Source: DTJG01 sp964532995
GTDB lineage: Bacteria > Ratteibacteria > UBA8468 > B48-G9 > DTJG01
Assembly: GCA_964532995.1 (NCBI GenBank)
Contig: CAZHJN010000076.1
Coordinates: 1 to 5,048, forward strand
Reading direction: 5' to 3'
Length of the DNA: 5,048 nt
The notes beneath the pieces are model-generated. The model saw only the letters and a list, made by a program, of their open reading frames with translations, was not told the DNA's origin and did no database searches. Within the stretch, counting starts at the first letter, position 1, and each line of letters opens with the position of its first letter. A program made the position numbers and the translations under genes. Positions 1 through 5,048 of the stretch are shown one piece after another.

Positions 1-134
1 AACAAACGGCAAAGGGGGGCGGCATTTTCAAAAATGGCAGCAAAAGCGGAAAAACAGAGGGTTTGGTTGTGGATGAGGAAAAAACAGGAAGTTTTTGCGG
101 AAATTTATTTGACGCTGAAGATATACCGGAGTAA
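1..134 (+). CDS. C-terminal end of an unrecognised gene (5' truncated by window edge)
   Basis: The frame beginning at base 3 is open from the window edge to a TAA at 132-134 and gives 43 residues. The peptide is rich in Gly, Lys and Ser in its first half (a GGGIF stretch, then NGSKSGKTEG). It becomes acidic towards the end, finishing SFCGNLFDAEDIPE. It has no hydrophobic segment, so the tail is probably soluble. I chose this frame because its codons are strongly G-first and the product looks like an ordinary acidic C-terminus. The frame beginning at base 1 is also open, to a TGA at 139-141, and gives a basic peptide with a WLW stretch, so the frame choice is not certain. I do not recognise the family and assign no function. 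No convincing terminator follows it. Confidence 0.45.
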   Translation, partial: QTAKGGGIFKNGSKSGKTEGLVVDEEKTGSFCGNLFDAEDIPE

Positions 135-176
135 AATGTGAGTAATAAGTCAGAATTCAGAGTTAAAACGGTTTTT

Positions 177-207
177 TTGAAAGTCAAATGGAGGATGTCG
201 GTATAAT
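177..207 (+). promoter_or_regulatory. Candidate sigma70-type promoter for the oxidoreductase gene
   Basis: A perfect TATAAT lies at 202-207, with TTGAAA at 177-182 upstream. The spacer is 19 bases, longer than the preferred 17, so the -35 box may be weak or coincidental. The -10 box lacks the extended TGn element. Transcription would start near 213-215 and leave a leader of roughly 108 bases that includes the repeat at 251-290. Its placement between the end of the previous gene and the next start codon supports it. The evidence is motif matching only. Confidence 0.42.
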
Positions 208-250
208 ATTATCGTCCTAAAGACCTGAATTAAGAAGCCATTAAAAAGCA

Positions 251-290
251 TGTCATTGCGAGGAGTATTTTACATGACGAAGCAATCTCC
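251..290. repeat. Degenerate copy of a dispersed palindromic intergenic repeat
   Basis: The left part reads TGTCATTGCGAGGAG (251-265) and the right part GACGAAGCAATCTCC (276-290). The ends carry inverted arms ATTGC (255-259) and GCAAT (282-286). This closely resembles a repeat that I recall as common between genes in several Gram-negative environmental lineages, whose usual core joins the halves through a short GCGAAGC-like sequence. Here the middle is the AT-rich TATTTTACAT, so this copy looks decayed. A C-rich tract follows (291-303) and runs almost to the ribosome-binding region of the next gene. Only one copy is visible in this window, so the assignment rests on recall of the consensus. 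Confidence 0.6.
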
Positions 291-322
291 TCTCCCCCTC
301 CTCAGGAAAAGACTAAGGTAAT

Positions 323-2527
323 ATGAAACAGGCACTCATAAAAAAAGGGCAGATACAGGTAGCAGAAGTCCCCGCACCTATTGTTTCCGAAGGTTCTCTG
401 TTGATAAAAGTTGTCAACAGCTGCATATCCGCCGGCACAGAGATGAGCGGAATACAGAACAGCGGCAAGTCCTTGATTAGAAAAGCCCTCGAACAGCCGG
501 AAAACATAAAAAAAGCCCTGCACATGGCAAGAGCAGAGGGGATAGCCAGCACCATATCTAAAATAAAAAACAAAACAGAAAACCCTTCTCCTACCGGCTA
601 CTCCCTAAGCGGCGTAGTCATCGGGACAGGAAAGGATTGCACTAAATTCAAAACAGGCGACTATGTAGCCGCCGCAGGCGCAGGCATAGCCAACCATGCC
701 GAGTATGTCGATGTCCCTGAAAATCTTGCGGTCAAGATGCCTGACGGGCTTGACTTTGTAAAGGCCAGCACAGTCACCCTCGGAGCTATAGCGATGCAAA
801 GCGTCCGCCGGACGGATTTAAGAACAGGCGAATTCTGTGTTGTATTCGGAACAGGAATACTCGGCCTGCTTTCGGTACAGATACTCCGCCATTCCGGCAT
901 CAGGGTTATTTCCGTGGATATTGACGAAAAACGCCTTGAGTTGTCATGCAAATACGGTGCGGAAACAGGAATAAATGCCCTTAAAGGAAACCCTGTAAAG
1001 ACTGTAGAAAATTTCACAGGAGGCTACGGCGCCGATGCCGTTCTATTCACCGCCGCGACAAAAAAAAGCGAACCTTTATCTCAGTGTTTCAATATGTGCC
1101 GCAAAAAAGGACGGGTAATACTTGTCGGCGTATCGGGAATGGAAATAAACCGGCAGGATATGTACGAAAAAGAACTGGATTTCCTGATATCAACCTCTTA
1201 CGGTCCGGGCAGGTATGACAAAAATTACGAACATAAGGGCTGCGACTACCCCTACGCCTATGTAAGATGGACGGAAACCCGCAATATGGCGGAATATTTA
1301 AGACTGCTCAACTCCGGAAGCGTCAATCTGGAAGACATGCTCAACAAGATATACCCCATAGAAAAAGCTGACGAAGCATTCAGTTCACTGGAAAACACGG
1401 CAGACAAACCCTTGATGGTCATTCTTGACTACGGAAAACCTGAACCTGAAAAACTTGAAAATTACAGACTGCATGAAAGAAAACTTGCGATTGCGCCATA
1501 CAAAAAAAAGAACGGGATAATCTCCACGGCCCTTATAGGCGCTGGTAATTTTGCAACAGGCGTGCATCTGCCCAGCCTTGAAAAACTGAAAGATACTTAT
1601 GAATTGACCGCCATAGCTGACAAAGCAGGCCATAAGGCAAAATCTCTCGGACAGCAGTACAATGCACACTATGTTACCACAAACCATCAGGACATACTTG
1701 CCGATAAAAACATAGACCTTGTCATGCTCTGCACACAGCATGATACCCATGCCGGACTTGCCCTTGAATCTCTGAAAGCGGGAAAAAACGTATTCGTGGA
1801 AAAACCGCTTGCCACCAACAAAGAAGAACTGCAACCCATAAAAGACTTCTACTACAAAGATACTGCGGAAAACAAACCTCTGATTATGGTGGGATTCAAC
1901 CGCAGGTTCAGCCCTTACGCACAGGAAATTAAAAAACATACCGATACCCGTATCAATCCGCTTTTCATCCACTATCGCATGAATGCCGGCTGCCTTCCCG
2001 CAGACCACTGGGTGTACGGATGCGGCGGCAGAATCATAGGAGAAGCATGCCACATAATAGACCTGGCAACATACCTGACGGATGCGGAAATAATCTCCGC
2101 CGGCTGTGAATCCTTATCGCCAAAAACAGAAAAATTCAAAGAAGAAGACAACAAGTCCGTCATCCTGAAATATAGCGACGGTTCAATGGCAACGATAGAA
2201 TACTTTGCCGTTGGCAGTGAACAATTCCCCAAGGAATACATGGAGGTCCACTTTGACGGCAAAACCATCATTCTTAACGACTATAAATCACTAAAAGGCT
2301 ATGGCGTCAACATCAAAGAAATCACAACCTCAAAAGCAGAAAAAGGACACAAAGAAGAACTGGAAGCGCTTGCAAACACCCTGAAGACGGGCGGCGAATG
2401 GCCCATCTCCCTTGCACCAGTTATTACAAACAACCGAAATCACTTTCCAACTGGCATGAAAGGTTTATCCCCTGTTTTTACAAAACATCTGTTGAGCAAG
2501 GGAAATAGGCTAAAAGGAGAAGATTAA
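323..2527 (+). CDS. Bi-domain oxidoreductase (MDR-like plus Gfo/Idh/MocA), probable 3' frameshift
   Basis: This is a 734-residue cytoplasmic protein with two dinucleotide-binding domains. Residues 1 to about 370 resemble medium-chain (alcohol dehydrogenase-like) reductases, with SAGTE at 36-40, the Rossmann motif GTGILG at 176-181, and VDID at 198-201 whose acidic residues suggest NAD(H). The catalytic zinc ligands of true alcohol dehydrogenases are missing: there is no CGTD, and GYS stands where GHE is expected. Residues from about 398 onward are a Gfo/Idh/MocA domain, with GAGNFA at 406-411, VEKPLA at 492-497 and GEACHIIDL at 573-581. Such fusions typically sit in polysaccharide clusters and are thought to act on nucleotide sugars, but the substrate is unknown. 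The ATG at 323 has AAGG at 315-318, a modest ribosome-binding site. The tail after Ser696 does not look like the family, whereas the +1 frame does (stop at 2459, 711 residues). Domain assignment is firm; the annotated C-terminus is doubtful. Confidence 0.93.
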   Translation: MKQALIKKGQIQVAEVPAPIVSEGSLLIKVVNSCISAGTEMSGIQNSGKSLIRKALEQPENIKKALHMARAEGIASTISKIKNKTENPSPTGYSLSGVVIGTGKDCTKFKTGDYVAAAGAGIANHAEYVDVPENLAVKMPDGLDFVKASTVTLGAIAMQSVRRTDLRTGEFCVVFGTGILGLLSVQILRHSGIRVISVDIDEKRLELSCKYGAETGINALKGNPVKTVENFTGGYGADAVLFTAATKKSEPLSQCFNMCRKKGRVILVGVSGMEINRQDMYEKELDFLISTSYGPGRYDKNYEHKGCDYPYAYVRWTETRNMAEYLRLLNSGSVNLEDMLNKIYPIEKADEAFSSLENTADKPLMVILDYGKPEPEKLENYRLHERKLAIAPYKKKNGIISTALIGAGNFATGVHLPSLEKLKDTYELTAIADKAGHKAKSLGQQYNAHYVTTNHQDILADKNIDLVMLCTQHDTHAGLALESLKAGKNVFVEKPLATNKEELQPIKDFYYKDTAENKPLIMVGFNRRFSPYAQEIKKHTDTRINPLFIHYRMNAGCLPADHWVYGCGGRIIGEACHIIDLATYLTDAEIISAGCESLSPKTEKFKEEDNKSVILKYSDGSMATIEYFAVGSEQFPKEYMEVHFDGKTIILNDYKSLKGYGVNIKEITTSKAEKGHKEELEALANTLKTGGEWPISLAPVITNNRNHFPTGMKGLSPVFTKHLLSKGNRLKGED
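2409..2459 (+). other. Probable frameshift site and displaced C-terminus of the oxidoreductase
   Basis: In the main frame the protein runs GGEWPIS and then a tail of 38 residues with no family character. Shifting by one base at the CCC run (2409-2411) continues the protein as LHQLLQTTEITFQLA, ending at a TGA at 2457-2459. That resembles the closing helix of Gfo/Idh/MocA proteins, where a TT/TR-x-x-x-F pattern follows a PI-S/P-L/F strand. Removing one C, or a +1 shift on CTT at 2411-2413, gives the same product of 711 residues. It could be a real mutation, a sequencing error, or, less likely, recoding. Confidence 0.7.
2514..2519 (+). promoter_or_regulatory. Ribosome-binding site for the PaaK-like gene
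   Basis: AAGGAG at 2514-2519 lies 11 bases before the ATG at 2531, rather far but usable. A second AAGG at 2526-2529 is too close to serve. The site lies inside the extended tail of the upstream reading frame, which ends at 2527. If that gene really stops at 2459, the site falls in a normal 71-base intergenic gap. Confidence 0.55.
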
Positions 2528-2530
2528 GGC

Positions 2531-3877
2531 ATGTTAACAGAGAAGATTAAAAACGGCATTAAAAGAAACCGACGTGCAAAAAGCCTGGCTCTGCAAATAA
2601 AAACACTTATTCCTCCAAAGTTTATTTATTCAGAGAAATATTTTTACATCCTCAATCTTTGCAATTCATATAAAAAAAATAAACAATCTGTTCTACCTGT
2701 TTTAAAAAAACAACTTGCTTTTCTACTGAAAGATTGTCTTGCAAACGTTCCATATTATAAAGAGATTACAAAAATAAGAACTGAAGAAATTAATGAAGAA
2801 AATTCTTATGATATACTCGTATCGTTTCCGTATCTTGATAAGAAAACAGTGATGGATAATAAAGAATCTTTTCTGAACAAACGATTTGACAGGAGAAAAC
2901 TATTTTACGGCACAAGCGGAGGTTCCACCGGACAGGGTATCGGGGTCTGGAGAACAAAAGAGGAAACGGATACCGAGCGGGCATTTTTTGATTTTGAATG
3001 GGGGAAACTGGGGTTCAATTTTCTCAAAAGTAGGACAGTGAGATTTGGAACGGAAGCACGTAAAAAAGAGAATGAATATCCGGTTGAATTGGCTGGAAAT
3101 AGATTGCTTATTTCTCCCTATCATTTAACAGATAGATGGATAGAAATAATTTATTCCGAAATAGTTGCTTTTAAACCGGACTTCATCCATACTTATCCCA
3201 GTTGCATGGAATATGTTGCTAGATACATAAAAAAATCTGGCAAACCAAAACTGAAAATAAAGGGACTTTTATTGGCTTCAGAAATCTTTTTGCCCGAACA
3301 ATTAAAATTATTTCAGGAAACCATTGAAGGTTCAATAATCTCTAATTACGGTCTGGCTGAAAGGACGAACTTGGCTTTTTCACATATCGAGGAGAGTGAT
3401 TTTTTCTACAGATTGGTGGATGTATACAGTTTTTCCGAAAACAGAAAAGATGAATGGGGGAATTTTGAAATAGTAGGTACGTCTTACTGGCATTCTGCAA
3501 TGCCGTTGATAAGATATAGAACCCAGGACTTTGGAAAAATTGAAGAAGGAAACATTATCAGAAGACTTGATGGACGGAATCAGGAATTTTTGATATCTAA
3601 AACAGGTAGTAAAATACCTGGTTTTTCAATAAAGATAGATGAGTTCACATGGGATTTTATAGACACTTATCAGGTTGTTCAGACAAAGATGGGGGCTATT
3701 ATACTGCGTGTAGTACCAAGAAAAAAACTTAATGAAGATATCAAAAAACTCATTTTGAAAAAACAGAAAGAAAGATGGGGAGATTTTTTTGATATCACTC
3801 TGGAAATTGCAGAAAATATACCAAGAACCGTTTCCGGCAAACGTCGTCTTATCATTAATAATATTCAAAAAAAGTAA
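2531..3877 (+). CDS. Phenylacetate-CoA ligase-like (PaaK/CapK-type) adenylate-forming enzyme
   Basis: This 448-residue protein belongs to the ANL adenylate-forming superfamily, PaaK-like branch, which activates carboxylic acids with ATP as acyl-adenylates and usually passes them to a thiol. Visible core motifs are the phosphate-binding loop TSGGSTG at 128-134, SNYGLAE at 271-277, the ATP ribose-binding RYRTQDFG at 328-335, the hinge region GRNQEFL at 348-354, and the C-terminal SGK with Lys437, the expected adenylation lysine. The hinge reads GRNQE where GRxxD is usual, a conservative Asp-to-Glu change at 352. The length is normal for the branch, so the gene looks intact. The first 30 residues are basic with no signal peptide, so the protein should be cytoplasmic. 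Homologues called CapK are frequent in capsule and O-antigen clusters, but their substrates are mostly unknown. The gene is visibly richer in A and T than its upstream neighbour. The acid it activates is inferred only from context; the next gene suggests a carboxyethyl amino acid. Confidence 0.87.
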   Translation: MLTEKIKNGIKRNRRAKSLALQIKTLIPPKFIYSEKYFYILNLCNSYKKNKQSVLPVLKKQLAFLLKDCLANVPYYKEITKIRTEEINEENSYDILVSFPYLDKKTVMDNKESFLNKRFDRRKLFYGTSGGSTGQGIGVWRTKEETDTERAFFDFEWGKLGFNFLKSRTVRFGTEARKKENEYPVELAGNRLLISPYHLTDRWIEIIYSEIVAFKPDFIHTYPSCMEYVARYIKKSGKPKLKIKGLLLASEIFLPEQLKLFQETIEGSIISNYGLAERTNLAFSHIEESDFFYRLVDVYSFSENRKDEWGNFEIVGTSYWHSAMPLIRYRTQDFGKIEEGNIIRRLDGRNQEFLISKTGSKIPGFSIKIDEFTWDFIDTYQVVQTKMGAIILRVVPRKKLNEDIKKLILKKQKERWGDFFDITLEIAENIPRTVSGKRRLIINNIQKK

Positions 3878-3922
3878 ACGGCATAAAAATTTTAACAAAA
3901 GAGTTTCCCGTATTCAGATAAT

Positions 3923-3927
3923 AGGAG
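3923..3927 (+). promoter_or_regulatory. Ribosome-binding site that fixes a GTG start
   Basis: AGGAG at 3923-3927 is 6 bases before the GTG at 3934, a near-ideal spacing. It supports GTG as the start, because the family's N-terminal strand (KTVGFVISHKENE) begins immediately after it. The 56-base gap after the preceding gene shows no terminator or separate promoter, so co-transcription is likely. Confidence 0.75.
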
Positions 3928-3933
3928 AATTTT

Positions 3934-4899
3934 GTGAAAACTGTAGGTTTTGTAATCAGTCATAAAGAAAACGAAAGGCGGAGAGCTTTAATTCCAGATG
4001 ATTTGATAACAATTAGAAATACCGACAGAATGTATTTTGAAAAAGGTTATGGTGATATATTAGGCTATTGTGACAATGATTTTGTTAAAATGGGAGCAAA
4101 TGTTGTTACCAGAGAAGAATCTTTTTCAAAAGACATTTTGTGCAATCCCAAAACACCAGAGAAAGATGAAAAACCGTTTTTAAGAAAAAATCAGATTTTG
4201 TTCGGTTGGATGCATGCGGTACAAAATAAAGAAATCACGGATTTGCTTATTGAGAAAAAAATGACTGCCATAGCATGGGAAAAAATGTTCAAGGACAATC
4301 GGCATGTTTTCTGGAGAAACAATGAACTTGCAGGTGAGGCAGCTATAATGCATGCTTCTCAATATATCGGAAAACCTCTTTACAACTGCACTATAGCTGT
4401 ACTTGGTAAAGGAAATTGCGCTACAGGAGCGATAAAAATTTTAAAAAAATTGGGAGTGGATATTACTTTATATGACAGAAGCAGTATAAATTCACTTAAT
4501 GAAGATATTGGGAAATATGATGTTATTGTAAATGCGATATTATGGAATGTTTTTAATGAGCACCGGATTATATACAAAGACGATTTAAGAAAAATGAAAA
4601 AAGGCTCCATGATAATTGATATTAGTTGCAATCATCAAATGGAAATTGAAACCGGTTACCCAACAACAATAGAAAAACCAATATATGTAGTCGATGGAAT
4701 CATTCATTATGCAGTAGACCACACACCGGCCATTTTTTGGAAAACAGCGTCTGAAAGTATAAGTCACGAAATTGCGAAATTTATAGATGACCTAACTGAA
4801 GAGAATGAAAATGCAGTACTTGAGAAGGCCACTATAATAGATAAAGGAATGATTCTTGACACGGACATAATGCAATTCCAAAGAAGAAGCGCTTTTTGA
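3934..4899 (+). CDS. N5-(carboxyethyl)ornithine synthase-like dehydrogenase
   Basis: This 321-residue protein has the alanine dehydrogenase/transhydrogenase fold and most resembles N5-(carboxyethyl)ornithine synthase. That enzyme reductively joins pyruvate to the side-chain amine of ornithine, and in some cases lysine, using NADPH. The N-terminal KENERRRALIP at 11-21 matches the substrate-domain signature. ELAGEAA at 131-137 begins the linker helix before the nucleotide domain. VLGKGNCATGA at 156-166 is the dinucleotide loop, followed by YDRSS at 180-184, where the coenzyme preference would be set. DIS at 229-231 and DHTPAIFWKTAS at 262-273 are further family-like segments. The length fits the roughly 310-residue carboxyethylornithine synthases better than the roughly 370-residue alanine or saccharopine dehydrogenases. 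No signal peptide is present, so it is cytoplasmic. Ornithine and lysine as substrates cannot be told apart from the sequence. Another amino-acid dehydrogenase activity in the same superfamily remains possible. Confidence 0.82.
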   Translation: MKTVGFVISHKENERRRALIPDDLITIRNTDRMYFEKGYGDILGYCDNDFVKMGANVVTREESFSKDILCNPKTPEKDEKPFLRKNQILFGWMHAVQNKEITDLLIEKKMTAIAWEKMFKDNRHVFWRNNELAGEAAIMHASQYIGKPLYNCTIAVLGKGNCATGAIKILKKLGVDITLYDRSSINSLNEDIGKYDVIVNAILWNVFNEHRIIYKDDLRKMKKGSMIIDISCNHQMEIETGYPTTIEKPIYVVDGIIHYAVDHTPAIFWKTASESISHEIAKFIDDLTEENENAVLEKATIIDKGMILDTDIMQFQRRSAF

Positions 4900-4912
4900 T
4901 TAATTAGACAAA

Positions 4913-4984
4913 ATGACCAATATTTCCAAATCTGTTTTTCATGAATTTTTCAAAGACCACTCAAATATTGAAGAAGATAAATGA
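4913..4984 (+). CDS. Doubtful 23-residue ORF overlapping the next start codon (ATGA)
   Basis: An ATG at 4913 opens a frame that ends at a TGA at 4982-4984, giving a hydrophilic peptide beginning MTNISKSVFHEFF and ending SNIEEDK. Its stop overlaps the ATG at 4981 in the ATGA arrangement typical of translational coupling. Against it, no clear ribosome-binding site precedes 4913 and the peptide matches nothing I recognise. It may be a short leader, the remnant of a lost gene, or chance. Confidence 0.22.
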   Translation: MTNISKSVFHEFFKDHSNIEEDK

Positions 4985-5048
4985 TTAAGAAAATTTGTAA
5001 GTCCTCACTCAACCACGTCTACCCGTTTATAAAACTGCTGATATTTTT
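4981..5048 (+). CDS. Start of an unidentified gene (3' truncated by window edge)
   Basis: From the ATG at 4981 the frame is open to the window end. It gives 22 residues starting MIKKICKSS and reaching a hydrophobic FIKLLIF stretch. Basic residues followed by a hydrophobic segment fit the start of a membrane protein such as a polysaccharide flippase, or of a membrane-associated transferase, but this is too short to identify. An in-frame TAA sits directly before the ATG (4978-4980), so 4981 is the earliest possible start in this frame. Upstream GAAGAAG (4969-4975) is only a weak ribosome-binding site. Both other + strand frames carry stops in this stretch, which favours this one. Confidence 0.5.
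   Translation, partial: MIKKICKSSLNHVYPFIKLLIF

Noticed and set aside
1..141. Alternative open frame at the left edge (starting at base 1, stop at 139-141)
   Set aside because: It is open throughout, but its codons are less G-first and the product is highly basic with clustered Trp. The frame ending at 134 looks more like coding sequence, though the choice is not certain.
165..178. AAAAC followed by GGTTTTTTT as a terminator of the upstream partial gene
   Set aside because: The complementary arms are separated by a single base, so no hairpin can form, and there is no GC-rich stem. The T run alone is not enough.
192..218. Imperfect dyad AGGA...TCCT spanning the -10 box as an operator
   Set aside because: Only about 8 of 13 positions per half are symmetric, and several come from the self-symmetric TATAATATTAT core. 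Not distinguishable from chance.
661..1017. 118-codon open frame on the - strand
   Set aside because: Antisense to the Rossmann domain of the oxidoreductase, rich in Ser, Pro and Thr, with no recognisable motif; judged a shadow frame.
1385..2053. Long open frame (222 codons) on the - strand inside the oxidoreductase gene
   Set aside because: It lies wholly antisense to a well-supported domain with conserved motifs. Its product is Phe/Val/Cys-rich with no recognisable domain, as expected for the shadow of a coding strand.
2405..2415. Programmed +1 recoding at CTT (2411-2413)
   Set aside because: A +1 shift here would give the expected protein, but there is no stop codon at the shift point, no upstream Shine-Dalgarno-like stimulator and no evident downstream structure. 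A mutation or read error is simpler.
4887..4894. Palindrome AAGCGCTT followed by T residues at the end of the carboxyethylornithine synthase-like gene, as a terminator
   Set aside because: The palindrome has no room for a loop, lies inside the coding sequence, and is followed by only a short T run. The next frame follows closely, which favours read-through.

Overview
This window looks like part of a bacterial surface-polysaccharide (capsule, O-antigen or exopolysaccharide) gene cluster. All recognised genes are on the + strand. The organism cannot be named from the sequence alone. A degenerate copy of a dispersed repeat (TCATTGCGAGGAG...GACGAAGCAATCTC) lies before the first complete gene. From memory, this repeat type is common in several Gram-negative environmental lineages such as Nitrospirota and Deltaproteobacteria-like groups. 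That makes an environmental Gram-negative bacterium a reasonable but weak guess.

Layout. Positions 1-134 hold the last 43 codons of an unrecognised gene. Positions 135-322 are intergenic, with a candidate sigma70-type promoter and the repeat. Positions 323-2527 encode a two-domain oxidoreductase: a zinc-less medium-chain dehydrogenase-like half fused to a Gfo/Idh/MocA half. Its last 38 codons appear to be read in the wrong frame. The neighbouring frame restores a family-like C-terminus and stops at 2459, so there is probably a one-base indel in the CCC run at 2409-2411. Positions 2531-3877 encode a phenylacetate-CoA-ligase-like (PaaK/CapK type) adenylate-forming enzyme. Positions 3934-4899 encode a protein resembling N5-(carboxyethyl)ornithine synthase, of the alanine dehydrogenase/transhydrogenase fold. 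Positions 4981-5048 begin another gene whose N-terminus is basic and then hydrophobic. A doubtful 23-codon ORF ends in an ATGA overlap with it.

How the genes may work together (inference). A carboxyethyl-amino-acid synthase next to an acyl-activating enzyme, in what looks like a polysaccharide locus, suggests that an opine-like amino acid is made and then activated for attachment to a sugar. N-(1-carboxyethyl)lysine is a known amide-linked component of some Providencia O-antigens. The two-domain oxidoreductase would supply or modify the sugar part. Base composition drops visibly from the first complete gene to the next two, which fits a mosaic cluster built from segments of different origin.
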